In this document: piece after piece, positions 11,052-22,910 of the stretch
Numbering within the stretch: position 1 is the first letter of the stretch
Layout of the letters: each line of letters begins with the position of its first letter
The notes under the pieces: model-generated
The model's input: only the letters and a program-made list of their open reading frames with translations
Database searches by the model: none
Told to the model about the DNA's origin: nothing
Assembly (NCBI GenBank): GCA_038373885.1
Contig: JAWZYV010012234.1
Span: 248,001-312,000, forward strand
Length of the DNA: 64,000 nt
Source: Cheiracanthium punctorium
Lineage: Eukaryota > Arthropoda > Arachnida > Araneae > Cheiracanthiidae
Direction: 5' to 3'
Made by a program: the position numbers and the translations under genes

Positions 11052-12815
11052 TATACAAACGGGGTACAAACGATTGGCACCGTTCATATTTGAAAATTCG
11101 TTGGTGGGGGGGGGGGGCTGGCGAAATGCTTGCCCCCCCACACACACACACAAAGATGCGCCTGTAGTTAAACTACTAGTGAGGTACAAACGAAAATTTT
11201 GCTGGTACAAACGGGTACAAACGAGGTACAAACGATTGGCACCGTTCATTTTTGAAAATTCGTTGGTGGGGGGGGGCTGGCGAAATGCTTGGCCCCCCCC
11301 ACACACACAAAGATGCGCCTGTAGTTAAACTACTAGTGAGGTACAAACGAAAATTTTGCTGGTACAAACGGGTACAAACGAGGTACAAACGATTGGCACC
11401 GTTCATTTTTGAAAATTCGATGGTGGGGGGGCTGGCGAAATGCTTGCCCCCCCCCACACACACAAAGATGCGCCTGTAGTTAAACTACTAGTGAGGTACA
11501 AACGAAAATTTTGCTGGTACAAACGGGTACAAACGAGGTACAAACGATTGGCACCGTTCATTTTTGAAAATTCGATGGTGGGGGGGCTGGCGAAATGCTT
11601 GGCCCCCCCCACACACAATAAAATGCGCCTGTAGTTAAACTACTAGTGAGGTACAAAAGAAAATTTTGCTGGTACAAACGGGTACAAACGAGGTACAAAC
11701 GATTGGCACCGTTCATTTTTGAAAATTCGTTGGTGGGGGGGCTGGCGAAATGCTTGCCCCCCCCCACACACACAAAGATGCGCCTGTAGTTAAACTACTA
11801 GTGAGGTACAAACGAAAATTTTGCTGGTACAAACGGGTACAAACGAGGTACAAACGATTGGCACCGTTCATTTTTGAAAATTCGTTGGTGGGGGGGCTGG
11901 CGAAATGCTTGCCCCCCCCACACACACAAAGATGCGCCTGTAGTTAAACTACTAGTGAGGTACAAACGAAAATTTTGCTGGTACAAACGGGTACAAACGA
12001 GGTACAAACGATTGGCACCGTTCATTTTTGAAAATTCGATGGTGGGGGGGCTGGCGAAATGCTTGCCCCCCCCACACACAATAAGATGCGCCTGTAGTTA
12101 AACTACTAGTGAGGTACAAACGAAAATTTTGCTGGTACAAACGGGTACAAACGAGGTACAAACGATTGGCACCGTTCATTTTTGAAAATTCGTTGGTGGG
12201 GGGGCTGGCGAAATGCTTGGCCCCCCCCACACACACAAAGATGCGCCTGTAGTTAAACTACTAGTGAGGTACAAACGAAAATTTTGCTGGTACAAACGGG
12301 TACAAACGAGGTACAAACGATTGGCACCGTTCATTTTTGAAAATTCGTTGGTGGGGGGGCTACCGTTTCTCCAGCCCCCCCACAAGGATACGCTTATAGT
12401 TAAACTACCAGTGAGGTACAAACGAAAATTTTGTTGGTACAAACGGGTACAAACGAGGTACAAACGATTGGCACCGTTCATTTTTGAAAATTCGTTGGTG
12501 GGGGGGCTACCGTTTCTCCAGCCCCCCACAAGGATACGCTTATAGTTAAACTACCAGTGAGGTACAAACGAAAATTTTGTTGGTACAAACGGGTACAAAC
12601 GAGGTACAAACGATTGGCATCGTTCATTTTTGAAAATTCGTTGGTGGGGGGGCTAGGCATTTCGCCAGCCCCCCCACAAGGAAACGCTTATTGTGAAGAT
12701 ACCAATGAGGTACAAACGAAAAGTTTGCTGGTACAAACGGGTACAAACGAGGTACAAACGATCTGAACCATTTTCATCGAAATCGGTTTTGGTGGGGGGG
12801 CTGGCGAAATGCACC
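11052..12815. repeat. ~155-bp satellite array, second locus
   Basis: Same satellite and same orientation as 1999-3477. About eight class a units, then class b units from about 12350, then a single class c unit ending GCGAAATGCACC at about 12815. Order of classes and the terminal boundary match the left palindrome half. The boundary then joins Gypsy sequence. The first unit is truncated and has a longer G run (13 G) near 11105. Confidence 0.9.
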
Positions 12816-12825
12816 TTGCTTATAA

Positions 12826-14301
12826 GAATATGACATCGAGATACGTCATCGGAAAGGGTCATCTCATGGAAATGCAGATGCTTTGTCGAGAAGGCTTTGC
12901 ATAGACAGTTGTCGCTATTGCTCCAGGGCAGAGAAAAATTACCATCTGAAACATCCCGTTGTCCGCCAAGTTACATCATTGGCACCATCTCAAGATCCCT
13001 GGAGTGACGAAAATGTTCGGGCGGACCAATTAGCAGACAGCGACATCAAACCTATTGTGCAATTTATGGAAAAATCCAGCGCTAAGCCCAGTTGGCAAGA
13101 AATATCATCTTACAGTCCGGCAACAAAACAGTACTCGGCTTTATGGGATTCGCTTCGCCTGAGGAATGGAGTCCTGTATCGTAAATGGGAGTCGGACGAC
13201 GGCAAGATGCTCCGATGGCAGTTAGTACTCCCTCGTTCGAGGATTCCGAAGGTTCTAGAAGAACTTCATAATGGCTACACTGGAGGCCATTTTGGCGTGA
13301 TGAAGACCCTGCAGAGAGTTCGCGAGCGCTTCTACTGGGTTAGGGCTCGAGGCGACGTCGAAAAGTGGTGTCAAGCTTGTGACGCCTGTGCCGCCCGTAA
13401 AGGCCCGAAGAAACGAAGCCGTGGAAGACTACATCGTTATAATGTAGGAGCGCCTTTTGAGGGGATTGCCCTCGACATCCTGGGACCTCTTCCGCGAACT
13501 TCGGATGGCAACAAATACATCCTAGTTGTCATTGACTACTTCTCTAAATGGCCCGAAGCCTTTCCTATTCCCGATCAAGAAGCTACGACCGTAGCAGAGG
13601 TACTGGTGCAAGAATGGATTTCCAGATATGGAACCCCTCTGCAACTTCATTCCGACCAAGGAACGAACTTTACCTCTGCAGTCTTTAAAGGGCTATGCCA
13701 ACTTCTCGGAATGGACAAAACCCAGACTACGCCTTTACACCCACAATCCGACGGCATGGTGGAGAGGTTCAATCGCACAATTTTAAACAACCTCTCGCTT
13801 CTGGTATCTAGGAATCAAGAGGACTGGGACAAGAAACTCCCCATCTTCCTGCTGGCCTATAGGAGCGCCGTCCATGAGACTACCGGCTTCACACCTTCCC
13901 AGATGCTGTTCGGCAGAGATCTTCGTCTTCCCGTCGATCTAGTGTTCAGCCGCCCTCCAGATGCGCCTTCATCGCCAGAGGAGTACGTGGAAAACCTTAG
14001 GGCACGGTTTGAAGATGTGCATCATTTTGCTCGGGAACGGATCAACCTGAACACGGAAAAGATGAAGACTCGCTACGACACGAAGGCTACGGGACACGAG
14101 TTCAACGCAGGTGACAAAGTTTGGCTATGGAATCCTACTCGACGGAAAGGCCTGTCTCCCAAGCTGCAATCGCCGTGGGACGGTCCTTACACAGTCCTAA
14201 ACCGGCTGAATGACATCATCGTACGGATTCGTAAGTCACCAAACTCGAAGCCAAGAGTTGTACATTACGATCGGCTTGCCATATACCGCGGTTGTAATTA
14301 G
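12826..14301 (+). pseudogene. Ty3/Gypsy pol, RNase H end plus integrase, 5'-truncated
   Basis: An open frame of about 490 codons begins at 12826, just after an in-frame TAA at 12823, with EYDIEIRHRKG and NADALSRR, the C-terminal signature of Gypsy RNase H. A zinc-binding HHCC region follows (LHN, GGHFGVM, WCQACDAC), then an integrase core with D in ALDILGPLP, D in LHSDQGTNF and E in DGMVERFNRT, then a GPY/F-like module (WDGPYTVLNRL). It ends in TAA after the conserved RVVHYDRL. No frameshift is visible, so this half decayed little, yet protease, reverse transcriptase and gag are absent and satellite sequence takes their place. The intact integrase could make protein only if something else supplies a promoter and start. 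Confidence 0.9.
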
Positions 14302-14667
14302 CTCAGACCATGGCCACTATGGCGTAATTCCTCTTTTCTTTCAACTCTCATTTCTTTCCTGTCCTTCTCTTCTCTTCCTCTTTCGTCAACTTTCTTTCAC
14401 TTACTACTTACGCCATGTTTAGTGTACATATTTGTAATATATTGGTTTTTATTAATGTGTATTTGTTTATTACATTGATTACTTATTAGTGTAATTGTTT
14501 ATTATGTATATTATTTATTTATTAGAGTGCATTTGCTTACTGTGTTTATTGATTATTTGCTTAAATTATGTTGTTAAGATTTGGTTAAAGGTTGGACACT
14601 GTATATTTGTGACTTCCTAACCGGGGATTGTACTGCCCGGGATGTGCAGTCCTTGGGAAGGGGGCAA
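14302..14667 (+). other. Gypsy 3' untranslated segment and polypurine tract
   Basis: Pyrimidine-rich then AT-rich spacer between the integrase stop and the LTR. A purine run, GGGAAGGGGGCAA (about 14655-14667), lies immediately before the LTR and fits a polypurine tract that primes plus-strand synthesis. Confidence 0.7.
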
Positions 14668-15606
14668 TGTTACGAATTTTCGGGGCAACCCGCTGATCTG
14701 TGGCTTAAAAGGGTTGAAAATTCGTATTCTACGCTTCAAATAGATAAATTTAGCTTTTTGTTGCATCAAAATCGGCCAATTAGAACCGGAGATATGGAGG
14801 CTTCGGTTTGCCATTGTTTTTAAATGGAGGTTCTAGAAAACTCGAGAAATATTAGTCCTAGAGCTTAGATCTCTTCACCATTTGGGGACTTATTTTTGGC
14901 GCCAAATTTGACGATATTTCGCCAAATGTCGCCAAGCTTGGCGACTTTTTGGTCATTTGGCGCGATTTTCCCAATGGGGCCTGGAAGTTGTTTTTCCTGC
15001 ATTAAAACGCATAATAACCTAACATTTCTCTTCTATGACGTAATCAAAATTCACGCTTTATGTAGAACCCTCGAGAAATTGACTTTTCTGGAAACCTCTT
15101 GTACCTCCTGCGTCGGCTATTTATAGAAGCGCGCGTCGCCCCGAGAGTTCAGAGTGAGTTGAACGCCCAGTGTGAGAGAGCGCGTATTGTGAAAGCTCTC
15201 TCGGCGAGTACGCTTGCTTTGTGACTTGATAGTGCTATAGCAGCTGTGTTTTGGCTTGCTTTTATGAAGCTGTTTTTACAGTGCTATGTGTAAATTCTTG
15301 ATTGCTGAGTCTTGAGAGACTATTAGTGTTATCTCTCGTATATTTTCACTGAATGTTTGCCTGTGAAAGTGACTTATTTTGTATGAGAAATACAGCATTT
15401 GTGAGAGCTTCTGATCTAAGCGGATTGTTAAAAGCACGTTACTGCTAGATTGTGCTTGTGAATTGTGTACAGCTGATTGTTCTACAAAGTTCTAGAAGCA
15501 ATAAAGTTTGTGTTCCATCCTGACAAGTGACTTTTTACTTGAACTTTTTACACCAACTGGACTTTAGAACGACGAACACCAGGAGTAGCAGAGTAATTCC
15601 GCAACA
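14668..15606 (+). mobile_element. Gypsy 3' LTR (939 bp)
   Basis: Starts TGTTACG and ends CGCAACA, with TG...CA ends. A TATA-like TATTTATAG sits at about 15118, and AATAAAG at about 15500 is a poly(A) signal. Repeated GCCAAA/TTGGCG blocks lie in the upstream part. No matching 5' LTR is present in the window. Diverged pieces of this LTR family lie at 30325-30771 and 34566-34722. Confidence 0.8.
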
Positions 15607-15610
15607 ATAT

Positions 15611-16919
15611 ACATATATATATATATATAATATATAATATATAATATAATATATAATAGCTTACTTACGTAAAGTGAAATCCCAAGATAATCCATTGATA
15701 AAGTGAAAAAAATATAAAAATAAAAAAGTAGATAGCACATGGTGCCAATTAACGAGCTTATACCGGATAAGTGTTTAAATATAGCCTTTTAAGGCAATGA
15801 AAGAGTGGATAATTGGATATAAAGCGCCAAATTAGAACTGGTGGGCTTATTAAGCCTAATCACATGTAACCTCAAATAGACGGAAAATGGAATGGATATT
15901 GAAATGGTGTTGCTCTATCATCAGGCGCCACCGCACACACATTTCAAATTAATCATAAAAAACAATAATAGCTAGGTTTCTGCAAGTTACCTGACCAAAA
16001 TTAGGGTCCTTTTGTAACTTGGGGGCGCGACCGTAGCTATTAGAAAAAAACAACGAGGAAGTGGACCGACAAGAAGATCAAAGCTCAGTAATGGAGGCAG
16101 TATTAGTGTATGTTGCCATCAGAGAAGACTTAATGCCATCAATAGACAAGTAATGTCATGGAGTGTGAAAAAAAAAATGATATATTAATAATACTTTGGA
16201 AGTATGGAAAGGAAGGGAATAAATAAAAAGTAATAATTAAATGAATAAATAAAAAGAATAAAAATGGTAATAATTAAATGAATAAATAATAAAATAAATA
16301 TAACACTAGTATAGCTAGCCTATGTTTAACGTAGTACTAGCTGCAGTAGCTAAGAAGTACTTAGTTGAAGTTGTGGAAAAGGAGAAAAACTGTAGAAATA
16401 ATTTTAACAGTAATGATATTGATAATAATCATACACATTTATTAATTGCTATTTATGCTAATGTTATTGTAAAATATTTAGGTAGAACAGTACTCTGTAT
16501 GGCTTCATTGGTTACAGACTCACATAAAAAAGGAAAAAAGTACCAGTAATCAACTATTCTTAATGATTTTTTTTAAATAAAATATATAGATATATATTTT
16601 ATGATTTTTTTTTAATTTTTTTTAAATATAGAAAGAACCAACAACCAACCCCATCCTCACCAACCAATATTCTGATTAGGACATACAGTTTTTTTGATTA
16701 CATAGAGGATATAAAATGGAAGTTAGAAATTTACTTGGATAATTATAATTTATAGCAGTTTTATATAGGTCAGTTAAGTTACTGGCCTTAAAACTATTGG
16801 TACATAGAGACTTTATTCTATACTTATGATTAGAGATAATATTTATAAACACAGAAGTGTGCATACATGAAGTGAAATGAGTGAAAGTATTAACCTGAAA
16901 ATTAAAGTCATTTCTTTTA
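15611..16919 (-). mobile_element. Penelope-like element, 3' end and 3' UTR (separated by Helitron)
   Basis: Minus-strand continuation of the Penelope-like element at 20198-22570. It begins (16919 inward) with the end of the reverse-transcriptase region, about 60 codons including NIISNHKYR and SLCTNSF, then an ~1-kb non-coding tail that matches 24450-25390 in the second copy (shared phrases: AGGATGGGGTTGGTTGTTGG, TTACGTAAG near the end). It ends in a TA-rich run next to the Gypsy LTR. A plus-strand frame at 16322-16549 has no support as a gene. Confidence 0.75.
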
Positions 16920-16978
16920 TCTTATAAATAAAAATGAAATTCTGTTTGTTTGTTTGTTTGTTTGTTTGTGGATTTGAT

Positions 16979-18185
16979 TCGTATACAAATCCACAAAAAT
17001 GGACCTATCGGCCTGAAATTTAGCACAGATATGTAAAATAATATAGAATAAATCACAGTCCACTTTAAAACTTTGAAAGTCCACCCGTTCTCGAAATTTA
17101 AGAGATTTTTTATGCTCTTCACGCAAAAATCTTTCCGTAATTGTAACCCCTGTAGTGAAAAAAGTGTGAAATAAGGATCGTGGTTGCCATGTGTGGCGAT
17201 TTTGCCGAATAAAATGTCGTTCGTATACAAATCCACAAAAATGGACCTATCGGCCTGAAATTTAGCACAGATATGTAAAATAATATAGAATAAATCGTAG
17301 TCCACTTTAAAACTTTGATAGTCCACCCGTTCCCGGAATTTAAGAGATTTTTTATGCTCTTCACGCAAAAATCTTTCCGTAATTGTAACCCCTGTAGTGA
17401 AAAAAATGTGAAATAAGGATCGTGGATGCCATGTGTGGCGATTTTGCCGAATAAAATGTCGTTCGTATACAAATCCACAAAAATGAACCTATCGGCCTGA
17501 AATTTAGCACAGATATGTAAAATAATATAGAATAAATCGTAGTCCACTTTAAAACTTTGAAAGTCCACCCGTTCCCGGAATTTAAGAGATTTTTTATGCT
17601 CTTCACGCAAAAAGCTTTCCGTAATTGTAACCCCTGTAGTGAAAAAAGTGTGAAATAAGGATCGTGGTTGCCATGTGTGGCGATTTTGCCGAATAAAATG
17701 TCGTTCGTATACAAATCCACAAAAATGGACCTATCGGCCTGAAATTTAGCACAGATATGTAAAATAATATAGAATAAATCGTAGTCCACTTTAAAACTTT
17801 GATAGTCCACCCGTTCCCGGAATTTAAGAGATTTTTTATGCTCTTCACGCAAAAATCTTTCCGTAATTGTAACCCCTGTAGTGAAAAAAATGTGAAATAA
17901 GGATCGTGGATGCCATGTGTGGCGATTTTGCCGAATAAAATGTCGTTCGTATACAAATCCACAAAAATGAACCTATCGGCCTGAAATTTAGCACAGATAT
18001 GTAAAATAATATAGAATAAATCGTAGTCCACTTTAAAACTTTGAAAGTCCACCCGTTCCCGGAATTTAAGAGATTTTTTATGCTCTTCACGCAAAAAGCT
18101 TTCCGTAATTGTAACCCCTGTAGTGAAAAAAGTGTGAAATAAGGATCGTGGTTGCCATGTGTGGCGATTTTGCCGAATAAAATGT
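16979..18185. repeat. 242-bp tandem repeat, five copies
   Basis: Five head-to-tail units starting with CGTATACAAATCCACAAAAA. Copies 2 and 4 share the same diagnostic bases (GATAGTCC, AAAAATCTT, GTGGATGCC), as do copies 3 and 5 (GAACCTAT, AAAAAGCTT, GTGGTTGCC), so the most recent event duplicated a 484-bp dimer. Minus-strand frames of 148-163 codons across it repeat with the unit and are not genes. A diverged single unit lies at 26070-26230. Confidence 0.9.
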
Positions 18186-19059
18186 TTTAAATTCTCAAAG
18201 TAAAAATAAAAGAATAATAATGATTTTTTTTTTGTTAGTTTATATTCGTAAGGTTATTTTTTTTTTTATTATAATATCGTGTGCATGGGAAATCAGAGCA
18301 GGAATGTAATGCTTTACACGCAAAACAATAAGAATTGAAGATTTCCGAGGCTAATGTGTAAATTTTTTTAGTTTGGCGAAAAAATAAAATGGCTGAAATA
18401 TGGATTTTGAGTAAGTGAGTTCTAGCGGTTTGCACAGTTTTCGGCTTTGCGCAATTTATTGAGAGCTTAAGGAAATAGATTTTTGAAAACAAGTGCAAAG
18501 GTTTTATTAGAATACAGCGTTAAATTTTAATGATCCGTGAAGAAATAATGCAGTTATTAAGGGATTTCAAGCGATCTAACTTCAGAATTCTCGCCAATTG
18601 AGTACATTGATTTAAGTTGGGGGAATTCCGCCAAATTTTAGAAAATTGAAATCTTCTCATTTAGTACATCGGAGTAACGATGAATAAAACACATTATAGT
18701 TGATAATTTAAAAAAAAAATCGGCTGTATTAAGGGATTCCAATTTTCAAATAAATGCGTGCTACTCTTTGGCGGTCGAACCATTTCCCATATTGATTGCT
18801 GCTAAGTCAATGCTTCGAATGATTCCCTGAAAAAACTCTTGCAAAATGGCGTATGTTGGCAGTTTGGCGAGGCTTAGATTTGAAACTGGATTTTATTTGA
18901 GACTGGTATATATAATAACACTGGTTATAGATAAAAATGAATGTTGGTATGTGTTTATGAGGTTGAAAAACTCCAGCACCGTTGAGCACCGTTGCACGAT
19001 GAAATTTGGTTCACCTAAGTCTTTTATGATGGAGAAGGTTTTTATGCTATCCGTTTTCC

Positions 19060-20000
19060 TTAACTTGCCACTTGGTGCCGCAGCACAACGTTGAATTCTA
19101 TTCCGTTTAGCCGTTTGCTATGCGAATATCGTCCAACCGATTTCGATGAAATTTGGTACACGCGAATATTAGAACACGGAGAATATTTTTCACTATCCAT
19201 TTTGCTGTAACTTGCCGCTAAATGGCGCTGAAAAGCATCAACTTCTATACCGTTCGACTGATCGGCATAAAAATTTTTATGCTTACACATTTGAGCACGA
19301 ACAATATATTCTAACTGCGTTCCTTTTGATGTTACTCACCACTAGATGACACTGCAATGCATTATTATTTTAACTCGCCACTAGATGACGCTGCAGCAGG
19401 CCAAATTCTTGACCATTCAAACGGTCGCTATGAAAATCAGTATACATAGCTATTTGAACAATGAGAATATTTTGGCGTTATCCATTTTGCTATAACTCGC
19501 CACTTGACGGCGCTGTAGCAAATCATTACTTTAATTAACTACTAGATGGCCCTGCAGTGTATCACTTCTTGACAGTGCAAATGATCGTTATGAAAATTGG
19601 TATGCATAGATAGTTGAACACGGTCGCTATGAAAATCAGTATACATAGCTATTTGAACAATGAGAATATTTTGGCGTTATCCATTTTGCTATAACTCGCC
19701 ACTTGACGGCGCTGTAGCAAATCATTACTTTATTGAACCACTAGATGGCCCTGCAGTGTATCACTTCTTGACTGTGCAAATAATCGCTATGAAAATAGGT
19801 ATACATGGATATTTGAACACGGGGAAGAGTTTGGCGCTATCCATTTTCCTATAACTTGCCACTAGATGTCGCGTCAACACATGAACTTCAGGACTGTCCA
19901 GCCGATAGTCATGAAAATTCGTATACATCGATATCTGAATGCGAAAAATATTTCGACGTATCCGTTTTGCTAAAACTCGCCACTAGATTGCGCTACGCCG
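19060..20000 (+). repeat. Diverged ~130-bp repeats with CCACTAGATGGC-like cores
   Basis: Loose tandem units with the theme 'ATCCATTTTGCTATAACTCGCCACTAGATGGCGCTG' (given as a composite in words: a TTTTGCTATAACTCG lead, then the core). Cores begin at about 19214, 19339, 19378, 19500, 19539, 19699, 19738, 19859 and 19980. A ~195-bp block (about 19427-19620) is duplicated directly as 19622-19815. Non-coding. Confidence 0.75.
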
Positions 20001-20197
20001 CACGGCCTTCTGCACCGTACAAACGATTGCCTTGCAATTCGGTATGCATGATTATTGGACACAATATAACGCGATATCCACTTTGCTATATCTGTTTATT
20101 ACAATGAATAGTAATCACCACAAATCGTAATATCAAAAAGTCCATTCATTCCCGTGCGAAGAACGGGTACTTCAGCTAGTTATATATATTAAAGGAT

Positions 20198-22570
20198 AGA
20201 CTCTTATCATCATTAATTCTAATTTGTAAGTCTAAGAAATTAATTATTCTATCATCATTAGGATTTTTTATTAGTTCTAGGGCTGAATGGTAAGCTATGG
20301 GTAGGTGGTCAGTATCACTATAAGTATTGTCAGTAGCTATTGTTATTATGTCATCTATGTACCTATATATTATAAGAGAAGGATTATTGTAATTTTTTTC
20401 ATAATTATATAAATATAGGTCTGCTAAGTAAGTGGAATTAGAACCACCTTGTGGTATTCCTATAACTTGCTTATATAATTTATTATTATGTAGAATTTAG
20501 TTATTATAGACTATGAACTTTAAAAGATTTTCGAAATACGTAGTATGTATGTAAGAAGGCAGGGTTATATTATTATTACTATGTATAAATAGATTCAATA
20601 TTATATTGTATAAGTCGTCTAGTGGTATACTATTGAATAAGTCTTTAAAATCATATGTTGATATATTAATTACATCGTGGAGAGCATTAATCTTATTTTT
20701 TAGTTCATAGCTATTACCTATAGATACAGAAGAAGTGTTAGATTTTATGTACAGATCATGCATAGAAGTAAGTATTTTTAGTAATATTTTGCTTGCTACA
20801 TTATTATAAGTGTTACATCCTATAGTAACAGTTCTGAATTTCAGTGGTGTTTTATGAAACTTTGGTATTAGCATTAAGTAGGGATATTTTAGATTGTCAT
20901 GCTTGATTTTAAGTAACTTGTGGAAAGCTAAGATCTTTTTGTTAAATGTTATCTCAGAGATAGATGTTAGACTGAAATTTGATATATTGTTAATGGATGA
21001 AGCTAAGAGATTGTGATATAACTGCTTACATATTATAGCATAGTTATTGCTAGACTTATCAACATAAGTAATGATAAAGTTATTCTGTATCTCTGTTATT
21101 TGATTGCTTAGTTTTATATTTTTAGTATATCTAAATTTACAAAGTAGTTGTTTTTTAAGGTCAGCAAGAATATTAAATTTCCATTCATTAAAGAAGGCAG
21201 AAGGTTTGTTGTTTTTTTATTGAAGTGTTATATATATATACGTCTATATTATATGTGAAAGTATCTATTATATCATCTATACAGTATTTAGTGGGTAACC
21301 TAAACTTAGTACCTCTTTTCATGATCCGTTGGAGTTTAAGATCTTTGATAATAGAAAGATCTCCGGTAACTATATGTCCAAAATCAGAATTAACATAAGA
21401 ATTGTATTGACCACTGGTACAAAGACAGGGTACCTCATCATCGAGTACAAAGTTTCTACAGAAAGAGTTATAATTAAATATCTTTCTACCCATAGGTATA
21501 GGGTATTTGAAAGATTTTTTTAGGCTGAGATGCGGTAAAGGGAAAGAGTCAGAGTGAGAAGATAAAAGTTTATTGAAGTTAATCATATTAAAAACAGGAT
21601 TGGAGAAATTAATTACAAAATTGGAATTTAGCTTAGTACTATTGCGATTGGGACCTAGTAAATTGTAATTTAGTGCATTGGCACGAGTAACTATTAAATC
21701 ATAAAACAAGTGGTCAAAATGGTTAGAGAAAGTATATGAAGTGAAAACTTTATAATACTTTGAGAGGTGTTTTTTCTTTAAAGAGAAAACGTAGGCTCGT
21801 ATTTTTAGCCAATTATGGTCAACCTCAAAACTTTTATTTAGGGTGTATAACTCAGACTGAATGTGCTTATTTGACATTATGTTAGTAGAAGTAGCTTTAT
21901 GTCTTCCTCGTTTATATCGACTTGTTCGTTTATATAAGGACAAATTTAAATGGTTATATATAGGAGTATACTTGGAGGGATCAGATTGTGTATTATAATA
22001 ATGTAAGTGTTTATTATGTACTATTTGGTTAAGACCATAAGGATAACAGGTGTTATGACAATTGATTAATTGTGATTCGAGGAAAAGCCGTTCAGAAGTA
22101 TTGGTTTGTATTGCGAGAATTTCGATAGTAACATTTTCAAAACCGTGGGAGTGAAAGTGAGCATATTCTACATTGGTAAGGTGACTATTGGATAAATAGT
22201 TTTTAACATTATTGCGGTGCAGGTTAATGCGTATGTGTAACGGGTTACGAGTCTGTCCAATATAAGCCATGTTACAGATAGTACAAGAAATTTTATATAT
22301 ACAATTATATACTTTGCAAAAATTGAGATATTTAGTACTATTGTCTATTAGATTTTTAGAAGCATAAGGGCAAGTTTTGCATTTTTTGGAGCCACAAGAG
22401 TTAAAAAGAAAAGATTGCCAATCACTACTGTAATTTTTGTAGGAAGAGTAACTGTTTTTCGATCCATTGTTCCCCTCTTCCTGTAAATTAGAACAAATGT
22501 ACCGGGCATATGGACTTACATCATGTAATCCACTTTTGCCAGTCACTAAATTATTTTTGTTTAGTACCAT
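20198..22570 (-). pseudogene. Penelope-like retroelement ORF with GIY-YIG upstream of RT (permuted), broken
   Basis: A 460-codon minus-strand frame (22570-21188) starts with a Cys-rich stretch (C59, C64, C67), then a GIY-YIG endonuclease (CIYKISC at residue ~90, AYIGQT at ~102, IRINLHR at ~113), then a linker with PCLC and GHIVTGDLSI (~385-410). A one-base frameshift near 21205 leads into the reverse transcriptase: LIPKFHKTPLKFRTV, then STYDFKDLFNSIP (motif A aspartate), then an in-frame TAA at 20497-20499, then IPQGGSNSTYLADLY and YRYIDDIITI (catalytic YIDD), then NFLDLQI near 20210. GIY-YIG before RT is the reverse of canonical Penelope order and matches the Chlamys/Naiad type. It would act by RNA-primed copying at nicked DNA, but this copy is dead. 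Confidence 0.85.
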
Positions 22571-22910
22571 TAAGGGTGATATTATACTATATCAGAGTAG
22601 AAAAGACACAATTATATCAAAAAGTACAAAAAAGGTTACAGTCCAAAGATGTAAATAAGAAAAAAAAAACAAATATTTAATAAGAATATCTGGAATAAAA
22701 AGTAGAAAATATAGAAAAATCAAATAACTGTAACCAAAAGTAATTACTAACACTGGAAAATGAAAATTGAGAAAAAATCTAAAATAATCAAAATACTGTA
22801 ACCAAATGTAATTACAAACATTAGGAAAGAAAAAAGAGAAAAATCTAGAATACGCAAAAAACACTGTAACTAACGGTATTACTACACAAGAAATAGAAAT
22901 TAAAAAAAAT
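22571..22910 (-). other. Penelope-like 5' leader with ~65-bp repeats
   Basis: Upstream of the element's first Met, three diverged tandem units of ~65 bp each contain ACTGTAACC(A)AA and GTAATTAC-like phrases (around 22725, 22795, 22865). Possibly a 5' UTR or promoter repeat. No coding sense. Confidence 0.45.

Larger units (their letters stand above)
16920..20179 (+). mobile_element. Helitron (3.26 kb) nested in a Penelope-like element
   Basis: Starts TCTTATAAATAAAAATG at 16920 (preceded by A) and ends with a CCCGT...ACGGG hairpin, 8 spacer bases and CTAG (20176-20179) followed by T. No Rep/helicase frame is present, so it is non-autonomous. It holds a 242-bp tandem array (16979-18185), a mixed AT-rich segment, and a 3' third built of diverged repeats with CCACTAGATGGC-like cores. 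Removing it joins two parts of a Penelope-like frame, and the second copy at 24.2 kb shows the uninterrupted site. Confidence 0.88.

Noticed and set aside
16917..18094. Five staggered minus-strand frames of up to 163 codons
   Set aside because: They shift by exactly 242 bp with the tandem repeat and have no known domain.
20497..20499. In-frame stop in the Penelope-like RT as a recoded selenocysteine, as reported for some Naiads
   Set aside because: The codon is TAA, not TGA, and a separate frameshift also breaks the frame.
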